From an uncultured Collinsella sp. (GTDB lineage Bacteria; Actinomycetota; Coriobacteriia; Coriobacteriales; Coriobacteriaceae), in NCBI GenBank assembly GCA_934654765.1, contig CAKUGX010000001.1, positions 1-57,208 on the forward strand: DNA of 57,208 nucleotides, read 5' to 3'. Position 1 is the first letter of the stretch. The number at the start of each line of letters is the position of its first letter. Under the pieces are notes generated by a model. It saw only the letters and a program-made list of their open reading frames with translations. It was not told where the DNA came from and did not search any database. A program made the position numbers and the translations under genes. Shown here piece after piece: positions 37,501 through 42,488 of this stretch.

Positions 37501-38535
37501 ACCCGCGCGGCGGGCGGCCTGATGCTCTCGGGTACGCCGTCCAAGGCCGGAGTGTTTAGCTTCGACGTCACGTGCAAGGACGCTCAGGGAGAGACGGTGA
37601 CCGCGCACTTTGTGCTGGTCGCCCAGGCGAAGCGGGTCGAGCTTGCATTTGAGGGCGGCAGCTTCGTCTACAGCGGTGATGCCCAAGCGCCCGAGGTCAC
37701 GGGTGTCCCCAAGGCCTGCGAGGGCGACCTGAGGATCAGGTATTACGGGACGGACGGCACGTACTATTCGTCGAGCGAGGCCCCGACCGATGCCGGCACG
37801 TACCGCGTTGTTGCCACGCTGCGAAGCAACGGGTATATCGGCGCCGCCTCGCGCAAGTTCAAGATTACGCCGGCGAAGCTCAAGGTGAAGGTCGATGACG
37901 CCGAGCGCTACGAGGGAGAGGCGAACCCCGCGTTCACCTCGAGCCTGGAGAGCGCGGTCGATACTTCGGGCGTGAAGGTCGAATACTCCTGCGACGCCGA
38001 TGAAAGCTCACCGGCGGGCGAGTACAAGATCGGCGCGACGGTCACCGATCCGAACTTCGATGTCGAGGTTGAGCCCGGTACGCTGACGGTGAAGAAGAAG
38101 CAGGGGCCCGTCAATCCCGACCCGGATAAACCTGATGGACCCGATCCGGACCAGCCGGACAAGCCCGAGCCCGATAAACCGGAACCTGACCAGCCGGATA
38201 AGCCGGACCCGGATAACCCGGATAAGCCGGAGCCCGACCAACCGGACAAGCCAGAGCCCGGTAAGCCGGACCCGGATAAGCCCGGAACGCCCGATTCCGA
38301 CCAGTCGGATTCTAAGGATCCGGCAAAACCCGGTAGTTCGGATGATTCCGCAGCCGATAAGACAAAGGCGAATGCCACGGAAAACTCTGGCAAGAAGGAT
38401 TCGTCCAAGTCGAGCGCTCAGCAGCTCGCCGATACGGGTGATCGCGCACCATTGGCCGTCGCCGTCGCTGCGGGCGCCGTTGCACTTATCGCGCTGGGGC
38501 TCGAGCTGCTGCGTCGCCGCCATCCGGGCGCGTAG
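25567..38535 (+). CDS. Giant sortase-anchored surface protein with LRR, InlB-type B repeats and Ig-like modules
   Basis: 4,322 residues. The signal peptide is cleaved after about residue 34 (AYA). Next come a Ser/Asp-rich stretch to about 125, and two tandem copies (138-522, 524-908) of a BspA-like leucine-rich repeat region (IGRNAFYGCSSL type). Many InlB-type B repeats (GYxFxGWY..) fill about 935-1180 and 1272-2575. Three copies of a composite module (ATPDEGCYLxRVTV, Ig-like YQWxR..GEYFCRI, cadherin-like YEYTWDE, MBG-type) start near 2580, 3200 and 3736, with Asp-Pro-Asn linkers at 3646-3735 and 4180-4250. It ends in LADTG (4287-4291), a membrane helix and RRR. A hydrophobic segment at about 1188-1215 is unexpected. 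It is probably an adhesin; the ligand is unknown. Confidence 0.9.
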   Translation: MNRITAALYRFLVVYLSVAMVVTSIPLAPSTAYADDSSALAVESEAQEADSDSDTDADAVDDSSSANEGSSSAASDSTDSSQDKSSSSDTNTLASSLAQDLASDATDSDAAKSLAAMAEPSSDDSEADALTYEDHTIYQYAKLMPSGYVYPCDPDGNIAVKIDESKPYKNSVDGRWVSGLIVDYGTDEVPAQLCEGSIYLHSVRFENKSISKIGRNAFYGCSSLFDVYLSGMTIGSIESGAFFGCRSLGGLGYGEITTIGSMGEGAFAWSGLAYTGLDKVVGLTSLPESAYSGCNQLTDTGLDKNTSITSIGADAFKNCSRLAITGLESNTTIETLGEGCFSNTDMSGGLALPLNSKIEELPNRAFSGTNLKDVYLGCNHVVLIYSETFPKRNMTVKVPAAMMSQYSSGRPKQVWESCNGGLPVPVGEVLQKIEISRDPDKMTYGQGEKISLEGMNVLFRYSHSTSIRDYEEFIKSGDGEYLTATPCDGDVFDDSMDGEPIQLVYDDGYTHLVTYSKGDLQQAACEYAKFMPNYYLYPCDANGNLTVEIDENNPRENSVDGRMVTNLIVDSGVDEVDAQLCADSTNLCSVRFENSSISKIGMHAFYNCPNLTDISLSGMTIGQIGKEAFFGCKSLTSLNINETATIGSMGYAAFAESGLESTGLDKVVGLASIPDRAYDGCKALTDTGLDKNTSITSIGVCAFRHCSNLATTGLESNTTVETLGHTCFYGTDLSGGLTLPYNSKIEELPEKAFYDTNLETVFLGCNHAVLINTDTFPKYNMTVMVPAKMIPKYSKGEPKAVWERCNGCLPVPVGKVLKSVEISCDPDNMTYEQGDTISLEGMSVELDYPHSVSIWNYEALIKDELGEYLTATPCDGDVFDESMDGQPIKLVYDDGYSHFETQTKGVLHLKKPASSPLTISYVQANNRRGCKLMDGVELPEVSGAMTIDAGTEVTLDAGALGMLNDNLTFKGWYDTETERYISKEAVYTFTPDIDLSLEARFKLKDYAVHINDAQATDSSQDYAHLSVTAQNCYRNAGETVELSAATDDALFLGWYLGEGDNAYAVSDQLDFTYMVDEEDVPEHYDAYGPKIEITPRYCAPQASVVLSVDGVDENGQPLGQFLSTGLYGIGSRVTVVAVPMPGYVFDYATDALGNVVFTGDDGPSYTFVLEGDVQYTAHFREATDPAESLAALKAALIAAITAAAVLATIYGLGEIVDPIAADAVIEIGMADNIEDVAAVGTKVLKEIKDIIDDHKKPHDPDKPHGDHKIEIIATAQPEVGGVVTGGGFHYEGTVATLEAVANPGYRFVCWKQDGVEVSTSPVKTMTITDLTPEIVKMTAVFEKDVDITAVAEADGVQADFSTGCTASPVKQSVKRGDEAMVTASEGPDYAFVGWFEDGIEVSPKRTYTFKAEVDRHLVARFRKADKTILVNTDPLDSAEVLCDGVPVVDGGVRAKDGDILTFTMRPKVRPDNPEKTYRFVEWRETDAQGITIANKQEVCEYRVNGNARIEAVMDGRDTHTVRAEADPLEGGTVTLKRGETAGMVLEVSEGERVTAEATPSEGYIFDGWYLSNGGSDAASTLVSSERSYTFEPITDCVVQAKFTRACKVDVVVEPAAAMAGKYMVHGEGYCMKGEPATLSIELTAEASKQFTFKGWYDAKTDLLLGTDPSYLEFYPEETECTVRAVFEENTYTVTAKAKKTFVERGTVEIEGHPGASSVTCGYGDTVMLKAKANDGYRFDHWKDGSGKECDTAELVVKVTKSDTYTAIFTDSKPEVMVTADSWLGGTVTCNGTVVKPTTDKFKLGETLHLTAKAHPGFLFRGWYVNGRLKSLKHETSLVAKARGKTGRCVITAAFVPIDTVCVPLADPAEGGTVKASRILADRGAEVALKAAPNPGYVFTGWYTADGTFESADTEFTCHQERSHVHVARFMAKSYEVDATTVVDSSTGSLVESSAAGWVEGTGTVEAGHAATLTAHALSGYAFEYWADASGAVVSRDSTYHVVPTSDTTLQAVFSAKQYTVDVSCEESLGTVRGAGTYAAGQVVTVRAVAAEDTAFVGWFRNGTCVSSKKTYRFTVREDTSLYAVFASGSYVVSTVASPAEGGAVSGFGGYEAGDRATLRAIANTGYSFAGWTDDKGETISENADCTVKVTGDATYTATFRPKSYQVVLSASDDGVGTLSGEGSYQFGDTVELNATPMGTKRFAGWYVLGTEGNKSLLSCDAHCWVKLDKDMVEGLEDETLELQAVFADPYEVTVTGEVVVKDKASSRGCRVTGSGSFAVGDQVELTAVAGMGYRFVGWSTDKEGTSIVETATTLDVTATQDMTYYAQFESDGQVTITVTGSSIFRGTALLVDGIPAGSRSYDRGDMYMAIAIPWKKYHFSHWVDDAGVTVSYSAFYIGTAKENRQLTAVFYETGCDVQVATYPKGAGFSMVALGTGGSYHSAAIMFTVPHKGWKFKYWVDENGLPVGATPVINRVVFGNRTFTAVYERASMTVTAVDPREGGHVEGSSEDESLGYAVTNEVENGESTTLTAVPDAGYVFDGWYARNDDGSLGDEPLSTDAVWTFVPEDNMTVEARFAEAPKYKVTALAVNGSVDPESTLVATDGKVTLSATPDEGCYLTRVTVTEEAGEDGSAGNAYDLDISDYKGGAYAVTLSGVSAPQQVTFEFANAAAPEVLAQPLDASAYEGDPVELSVGAEAGRNVRVHAAVSSGSAADVKLSYQWYRVSADGNVKLKGETGETLSIAQLDSDSEGEYFCRITQSYLGTVTKTDTEHATVSIVPREALVFNGRVLPAATAHDDYRVVIAGARGGKAPYVYNLDEVEVPEGMLLTQADDGTGALVLSGVPSATGVCRFKIRCTDDLGNKRVAHFALVVKAKEAPLAFEGQSFTYNATAQAPELSGVPEGCEGDVKLTYVGAGDTHYLSDQAPVDAGTYRALATLDANGYVGNASCDFVIEKAPVDISIQTSDVTYDGARHGAAVAVAGLDASAYSVTYRGVDGTSYGPTALEPCDSGNYCVTVKVNDPNYQGKKSAEFSIAKASQVITGTTTYSGVYGGDPIVFDNTAQTPVSFELVDSADDDASPISIKGRCATVKAAGAARVVAHAKASRNYLAAEDVELAVTVAPAQLLVKVDDAERFEGQANPEFTSSLVSRCDTSDVKVTYFCSANKKSPAGEYQIDATVADPNFDVAVDPGTLTVKKKPERYKVTAKAVNGSVDNASVTVVEGGDATLSATPDEGCYLERVTVSEVGSDEAVDLDISDYKGGAYEVTLSGITASQRVTFEFAKADVPRVVAQPQDVSAHEGDSAVLSVAAEAGENVANHAASSTGSAAEIELSYQWFRMVDGKAVALEGETGETLPLSDLDDERAGEYFCRITQRYLGTEKQTDSDCASVSVVAWDTLVFNGDVLPAASAHSTYLATIAGAAGGKAPYEYTWDETKLPDGLKLSRTSGSLTLSGVPSKTGVSAFDITCTDARGETATARFALVVQAKRVKLTFADSDFTYSGAPQAPEVSGAPKVCKGDLKIKYYGTGSTHYSSTEAPTDAGTYRAVATLRAHGYAGAAVCEFEIAPAKLKVKVDDAERFEGEANPAFTSTLESAVDTSGVKVKYSCDADESSPAGKYQIGATVTDPNFDVEVVPGTLTVKKKQEPVDPDPVVPDPDNPDNPDPDNPDPDRPDPDPNPDNPDPDNPDPDNPEPDPNPDNPDPGKPDPDPKPDPDQPNPDNPDPDNPEPDNPDKPERFEVTTRAVNGSVDNASITVDAGGNATLSATPDEGCYLERATVTEDGSDKVVDFDISDYKGGAYEVTLSGVAASQEVTFEFAKADAPKVIAQPQDASAHEGDAAVLSVAAEAGKAVLDHAASSAGPAADVELSYQWFRMVDGEAVALEGETGETLLIENLDDDCAGEYFCRITQRYLGTETQADSDRAVVSVVPRDALVFNGGLLPAARAHSAYRVTIAGAAGGEPPYEYTWDEEDLPDGFKLTRAAGGLMLSGTPSKAGVFSFDVTCKDAQGETVTAHFVLVAQAKRVELAFEGGSFVYSGDAQAPEVTGVPKACEGDLRIRYYGTDGTYYSSSEAPTDAGTYRVVATLRSNGYIGAASRKFKITPAKLKVKVDDAERYEGEANPAFTSSLESAVDTSGVKVEYSCDADESSPAGEYKIGATVTDPNFDVEVEPGTLTVKKKQGPVNPDPDKPDGPDPDQPDKPEPDKPEPDQPDKPDPDNPDKPEPDQPDKPEPGKPDPDKPGTPDSDQSDSKDPAKPGSSDDSAADKTKANATENSGKKDSSKSSAQQLADTGDRAPLAVAVAAGAVALIALGLELLRRRHPGA
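25981..28290 (+). repeat. Tandem duplication of about 1.16 kb inside the surface-protein gene
   Basis: The segment starting YAKLMPSGYVYPC (nt 25981) recurs as YAKFMPNYYLYPC (nt 27139), a period of 1,158 bases (386 codons). The copies keep the same LRR order and end with the GDVFD(D/E)SMDG block, but carry many amino acid differences, so the duplication is not recent. Confidence 0.85.
36505..36770 (+). repeat. Asp-Pro-Asn repeat linker 1
   Basis: Short tandem repeats of PDPDNPD type encode about 88 residues. This is a stiff, wall-spanning linker between module copies 2 and 3. Confidence 0.85.
38107..38300 (+). repeat. Asp-Pro-Lys repeat linker 2
   Basis: Tandem PDKPEPDQPDKP-type repeats lead into a Ser/Lys-rich tail before the LADTG sorting signal. 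Confidence 0.85.
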
Positions 38536-38600
38536 TGCACTCGCTTGGCAGCCAGATTGACGCCCTGGTAGGATGTAGCCTGCTAAAGCGTTTATACTTG

Positions 38601-38630
38601 CGGGACGGGCACGTTGCCCGTCCCGTTTTT
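38601..38630 (+). terminator. Terminator of the surface-protein gene
   Basis: A perfect 10-bp stem CGGGACGGGC/GCCCGTCCCG with an ACGTT loop is followed by TTTTT. It ends 23 bases before the brnQ start. Confidence 0.92.
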
Positions 38631-38653
38631 GTTTCGACCCGAAAGGTGGCCTT

Positions 38654-40012
38654 ATGGCTTCATCTGCCCCGCGCGGCCTTCGCTCCGACCATGTCGTTAC
38701 CGTCGGCATCGCTCTGTTCTCGATGCTCTTTGGCGCCGGCAACCTCATTATTCCGCCGCTTCTGGCACTGCAGGCAGGTTCTGCCACGCCGCTTGCCATG
38801 ATCGGCTTTTTGATTGCCGCCATCGGCCTGCCCGTCATGGGCTTTATCGCTGTGGCGCTTGCCGGTACGGCGCGTGAGCTTGCCGGTCGCGTGCACCCCA
38901 AGTTTGGCGAGTTCTTCGTCGCGGCAGTGTACCTGGCGATCGGTCCGTGCCTGGCCATTCCTCGTACGAGCTCCACGGCCTTCGAGATGCTGGTGCCGCT
39001 GCTGCCCGAGGGCATCTCGCTTGGCGCCGCACGCCTAGTCTTCGCTGTCGCCTTCTTCGTGGTCGCGTTTGCGCTCACGCTGCGCCCGGGCGTTATCACG
39101 CGCGTGCTTGGTCGCATTACAGGCCCTGCGCTCATTGCGCTTATCGTGCTGGTCGTGGGTGCCGCCGTGATCTCGCCCCTGGGACCGGCTGCTGCCCCGC
39201 AAGCTCCCTATGATGCCGGCGCTGCGGTCCAAGGCTTCTTGACCGGCTACCAGACCATGGATCTGCTTGCGTCGCTCGCCTTTGGCATCATCATCGCCGA
39301 GACCATTCATGAGCTGGGCGTGACCGACGACAAGCGTGTCGCCTTCGAGATCTCCCGCTCCGGCGTGATCGCCGGCGTGCTCATGGCCATCATCTATTGT
39401 GGCTTGGCCCTTGCCGGTATGCAGCTCGGCACCGTGATGCCCGACGCTACCAACGGTGCTGCCATCCTCGCTCGCTCGGCCTCCATGCACTTTGGGCTGG
39501 CCGGCACGGTCGTGGTCTTCGCTATCTTCTTCCTCGCCTGCATGAACGTGTGCATTGGCCTCATCAGCTGCTGCTCGCGTTACTTCTGCGAGACCTATGT
39601 GGTCGAAGGGGGAGCGGAGGCTTCCGAGGAGGCCATGCGCCGCCCCTTCGCGATTCTCGCCTTTGTGTTCGCGGCGTTTTCGTGCGTGCTTTCCAACGTG
39701 GGCCTCGACATGATCCTCATGTTCTCGGTGCCCATGCTCAACGCCTTGTATCCCGTCGCCATCGTGCTGGTGCTTATGGGTCTGGTGCACGGCTTTTGTG
39801 ACGCGCATCCGCAGGTGGGGGTTTGGGTTGGCGGCGGTGTCGCGGTCCAGAGCGTGATCACTTCGATCCGTGACGCGTTCTTTGCGGGTGCCTGGCTGCC
39901 GTTCGATGCTTTGCCGCTGGCGGATATCGGTGCCGCATGGGCGCCGGTCGCCGTGGTGGCGTTTGTGATCGGCCTGCTCCACAACCGGTTTGTCGCACAT
40001 TCGAGGAGCTAG
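38654..40012 (+). CDS. brnQ: Branched-chain amino acid carrier BrnQ
   Basis: 452 residues with about twelve membrane helices; BrnQ/LIVCS family. Recognisable conserved segments are FSMLFGAGNLIIPP in helix 1, YLAIGPCLAIPRTSSTAFEM, and GFLTGYQTMDLLASLAFGIII. It imports leucine, isoleucine and valine with Na+ or H+. The start ATG has GAAAGGTGG upstream. It is transcribed alone, after the terminator of the surface-protein gene and before the tRNA pair. Confidence 0.93.
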   Translation: MASSAPRGLRSDHVVTVGIALFSMLFGAGNLIIPPLLALQAGSATPLAMIGFLIAAIGLPVMGFIAVALAGTARELAGRVHPKFGEFFVAAVYLAIGPCLAIPRTSSTAFEMLVPLLPEGISLGAARLVFAVAFFVVAFALTLRPGVITRVLGRITGPALIALIVLVVGAAVISPLGPAAAPQAPYDAGAAVQGFLTGYQTMDLLASLAFGIIIAETIHELGVTDDKRVAFEISRSGVIAGVLMAIIYCGLALAGMQLGTVMPDATNGAAILARSASMHFGLAGTVVVFAIFFLACMNVCIGLISCCSRYFCETYVVEGGAEASEEAMRRPFAILAFVFAAFSCVLSNVGLDMILMFSVPMLNALYPVAIVLVLMGLVHGFCDAHPQVGVWVGGGVAVQSVITSIRDAFFAGAWLPFDALPLADIGAAWAPVAVVAFVIGLLHNRFVAHSRS

Positions 40013-40023
40013 GGTTTCTGCGC

Positions 40024-40052
40024 TTGCACAGGCGGGGAGTCTCCCCTATAAT
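40024..40052 (+). promoter_or_regulatory. tRNA operon promoter
   Basis: TTGCAC and an exact TATAAT are 17 bases apart, 50 bases before tRNA-Pro. Confidence 0.75.
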
Positions 40053-40103
40053 TTCCTTCGCTTTGGGACACGCAAGGTTTAGACCTTAGCTGCTCAACAC
40101 CTT

Positions 40104-40180
40104 CGGGACGTGGCGCAGTTTGGTAGCGCGCCTGCTTTGGGAGCAGGATGTCGCAGGTTCAAATCCTGTCGTCCCGACCA
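40104..40180 (+). tRNA. tRNA-Pro (anticodon UGG)
   Basis: 77 bases. Acceptor stem CGGGACG/CGTCCCG, anticodon stem CCTGC/GCAGG with loop TTTGGGA (anticodon TGG), T loop GGTTCAAATCC, discriminator A and encoded CCA. Confidence 0.97.
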
Positions 40181-40186
40181 TATCTT

Positions 40187-40260
40187 GCGGGCGTAGTTCA
40201 ATGGTAGAACCCCAGCCTTCCAAGCTGATGACGCGGGTTCGATTCCCGTCGCCCGCTCCA
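40187..40260 (+). tRNA. tRNA-Gly (anticodon UCC)
   Basis: 74 bases. Acceptor stem GCGGGCG/CGCCCGC, anticodon stem CAGC/GCTG with TTCC in the loop (anticodon TCC), T loop GGTTCGATTCC, discriminator T and encoded CCA. It is six bases after tRNA-Pro in the same transcript. Confidence 0.97.
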
Positions 40261-40271
40261 TAAGATTACTT

Positions 40272-40309
40272 AACGGCTCTGGCCCCATTTGGGGCCAGAG
40301 CCGTTTTCA
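40272..40309 (+). terminator. Terminator of the tRNA operon
   Basis: AACGGCTCTGGCCCC (40272-40286) and its perfect complement with an ATTT loop, then TTTT. Confidence 0.93.
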
Positions 40310-40338
40310 TATACATCCGAGCCCTCACATCCCCTCCT

Positions 40339-40407
40339 AAGTTGCGGTGAAATACGGACTGTTTTTCGGCTTTTACGAGCCATGCAGTCCGTATTTCACC
40401 GCAACTT
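40339..40407. repeat. Palindromic repeat, family member 2
   Basis: Perfect 23-bp arms (40339-40361, 40385-40407) starting AAGTTGCGGTGAAATA and continuing CGGACTG, around a 23-base loop, with TTT after the right arm. It lies between the tRNA terminator and the AbiEi-like gene. Confidence 0.9.
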
Positions 40408-40591
40408 TTTGTAAGGGAGTTTTTTGATACCGCTGAGAGGCCTGTGGCTACCGTCTGCCGAGCTTCAAAATGCCTTATGAAGCTCTGAGCTGCGGCGTCA
40501 AGCTTTTGGTCAGCTTTTGGCAAGAATATTGAACGCCGTTCTGCGATAGCGTAATGCTATCCGCTTGTTCTTGATAGTTGTGGGGCTAGTT

Positions 40592-41590
40592 ATGCTCGAT
40601 AGAGGCAAACATTTTCCGCAGTCATACGCAAGGATGCTGTTTACGGCGCTTGGAATACATCAAGATGGACAGTTGCTTGTAACGATTGACCCTTGGGATG
40701 AACGTCGCGCGCGCGAACTTATGCAGGAAAAGCTTCTGCTTCGTCTTTACAACCATGTATATGTCGATCCCGTTTATTGGAACAACCTTGACGTTAAGGA
40801 CCGCGTCTTTCAGTTAGCGTCTGCCATAGCAGTCGTTGAGCCGGATGCCGTGTTCTGCGGATCGACTGCGGCTTTGCTATATGGCATAGGTTCGGCGCAC
40901 ACGCTTCTCAATAAAGTACAAGTGCTGTTGCCGCGGTCTACGAGGCGCGATACGTATGAATTCGTTGAATATCGGCGCTGGCGAGCGGGCGAGGTGTGGC
41001 GGTTCGGACCGTTTACGGTAACGGATCCATACCGAACGGTGGTTGATATTGCTCGAACGAGTGCATTTCGGTATGCGCTTGGCTACGTCGATGGATTGGC
41101 CCGTGAGTATGACGTCGAGCGCGAGGAATTGCGCGCGTATGCGCAGGCTAATTGTCGCGGGCTGCATGGCATTGCGCGTGCGTTTGATGTGTTCGAGTAT
41201 ATGGACGGAAGGTCGGATAACGGGGGAGAGTCCGAGGCGCGGGCGGCCATGATTCTCGCTGGTGTCGCTGCTCCTGAGCTTCAGGTTGAGATTTTTCGGC
41301 CAGGAAACGCCGGCTATTATCTGGCAGATTATGGTTGGCAGATGCCAGATGGGTCATGGATGTTGGCAGAGCTTCACGGTTTGGGCAAGTTCGAGGACGA
41401 TACTCAAAACGACCTGGAGCATGCCGCGGCAAAAACCTATCGAGCTGCCTTATTGCGCGATGCGAACCTGCGTGCCATGGGTCATAACGTCATTCATTTC
41501 AAGCTGTCAGACACCTACGACGTCGATGCTTTCGGCGCCATGATGCGCGGTTACGGCATTCCAACAACAAAGCCTTTTGCGGATTCCTGA
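40592..41590 (+). CDS. Hypothetical protein, AbiEi-like N-terminus with nuclease-like C-terminus
   Basis: 332 residues, no certain family. The N-terminal third (LMQEKLLLRLYNHVYVDP.., then CGSTAALLYGI) resembles AbiEi-type antitoxin and related actinobacterial proteins: a winged helix followed by a nucleotidyltransferase-like fold. The C-terminus has LADYGWQMPDGSWMLAELHG followed by RDANLRAMGHNVIHFK, the D..ExxG..LR..G spacing of DUF559/Vsr-type PD-(D/E)XK nucleases. The start ATG at 40592 is preferred to an upstream TTG. Codon use is more AT-rich than its neighbours. It is bracketed by two copies of the same palindromic repeat and lies beside tRNA genes, which suggests an acquired gene. Confidence 0.6.
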   Translation: MLDRGKHFPQSYARMLFTALGIHQDGQLLVTIDPWDERRARELMQEKLLLRLYNHVYVDPVYWNNLDVKDRVFQLASAIAVVEPDAVFCGSTAALLYGIGSAHTLLNKVQVLLPRSTRRDTYEFVEYRRWRAGEVWRFGPFTVTDPYRTVVDIARTSAFRYALGYVDGLAREYDVEREELRAYAQANCRGLHGIARAFDVFEYMDGRSDNGGESEARAAMILAGVAAPELQVEIFRPGNAGYYLADYGWQMPDGSWMLAELHGLGKFEDDTQNDLEHAAAKTYRAALLRDANLRAMGHNVIHFKLSDTYDVDAFGAMMRGYGIPTTKPFADS

Positions 41591-41623
41591 TAGCAGGGAC
41601 AACCAACTCCGCCTCCTAACAAT

Positions 41624-41692
41624 AAGTTGCGGTGAAATATGGACTAAATGGCAGCTCAGAGGCATAAAACAGTCCGTATTTCACCGCAACTT
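41624..41692. repeat. Palindromic repeat, family member 3
   Basis: Arms 41624-41645 and 41671-41692 (AAGTTGCGGTGAAATA.GGACT, one T-G mismatch between arms) around a 25-base loop. The flanks also match member 2: CCTCCTAA on the left and its complement TTAGGAGG on the right. Confidence 0.9.
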
Positions 41693-41707
41693 AGGAGGGG
41701 ATGGGGG

Positions 41708-42172
41708 TTAGTTGCGGGGGCGGTGGCGGAGCTTGTCGATGGTGGCGTCGGTGCTACGGTTGCGGCTGCTGCGGGCTTCGACTGCGGTTTGGCGCTTGCG
41801 ACGGTAATCGATCATGCCTTGGATGATGGGCTTGCCAAAGCTCACGACGTCGTCGTTATAGATGGCGGTACGGGCGGCAAGCAGACAGTCGGTAAAGTCC
41901 ATATGGGTCTTGCCAAAAAGTTTGATGGCAAGGGCGACAACGGTGGGCTCATCAACCATGACGTCATCGAGCAGCCTTTTCATGGCCGCGGCAATCTCAA
42001 CGCGGGGAACCTTATAGACGTCGCGCAGCGTGACCACGACGCGCGTGATGATTTCGGGGTAGACGCGAGCGGTGCGCGTGGCGATGACCTTGGCGGCGCG
42101 CGGCGACAGAACTTCGTCGTCGTCAAGCAGGTAGCGTAGGATGACAGTCTCGTCGATGATGGTGCTACTCAT
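41708..42172 (-). CDS. PIN-domain toxin (VapC-like), atypical active site
   Basis: 154 residues. A PIN fold is suggested by IIDETVILRYLLDDD (first Asp) and MDFTDCLLAA (the late Asp pair). The usual DTN start reads DET, and the Glu normally in the SEVVxELxxVL helix aligns with Arg (PEIITRVVVTL). PIN toxins are Mg2+-dependent RNases; loss of one acidic residue may weaken or alter activity. The C-terminal 25 residues are basic. The start overlaps the antitoxin stop by 8 bases (ATGAGTAG), as in toxin-antitoxin operons. Confidence 0.72.
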   Translation of the reverse strand: MSSTIIDETVILRYLLDDDEVLSPRAAKVIATRTARVYPEIITRVVVTLRDVYKVPRVEIAAAMKRLLDDVMVDEPTVVALAIKLFGKTHMDFTDCLLAARTAIYNDDVVSFGKPIIQGMIDYRRKRQTAVEARSSRNRSTDATIDKLRHRPRN

Positions 42173-42488
42173 GGATATCTACTTCCTCGGGACCCAAAAT
42201 CGAATCGTCGCTTTCTGTAGCAAGGTACTCAATCCAGGCATTGCGCTCCTCGGCGCGGCGATTGGGGTCACCATATGCTTTGAGCGATCCATAGGCGGCG
42301 GTGCCGTCCTTTGAGCGCACGGCGACCGGCTGAAAGGGGAGCTTGCGCATCAAAATGCTCTGCGCGACAAATAGACGGACAGCCTCGGCGAGCGATGTGC
42401 CCATGGCGTCGTAGAGATGCTCAGCATGCTGCTTGTCTTCCTCGCGAATGCGCACCTGCAGGATGGCTCGTTTTTGCGTCGATGACAT
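42165..42488 (-). CDS. RelB/DinJ-like antitoxin
   Basis: 107 residues. The N-terminal ribbon-helix-helix region (RAILQVRIREEDKQHAEHLYDAMGTSLAEAVRLFVAQ..) has the DinJ/RelB pattern, including the phrase LPFQP after the second helix. The acidic C-terminus would bind the toxin. ATG at 42488 has GGGAGG six bases upstream; a GTG directly before it is less well placed. DinJ-type antitoxins usually pair with RelE/YafQ toxins, so pairing with a PIN protein is a less usual combination. Confidence 0.78.
   Translation of the reverse strand: MSSTQKRAILQVRIREEDKQHAEHLYDAMGTSLAEAVRLFVAQSILMRKLPFQPVAVRSKDGTAAYGSLKAYGDPNRRAEERNAWIEYLATESDDSILGPEEVDIHE

Noticed and set aside
36505..38300. CRISPR-like array in the short tandem repeats
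   Set aside because: The repeats are in-frame codon repeats encoding Asp-Pro linkers with no unique spacers.
40094..40288. Antisense reading frame over the tRNA genes (ATGIEPASSAWKAG-type peptide)
   Set aside because: This is a well-known false protein produced by translating the reverse strand of tRNA genes.
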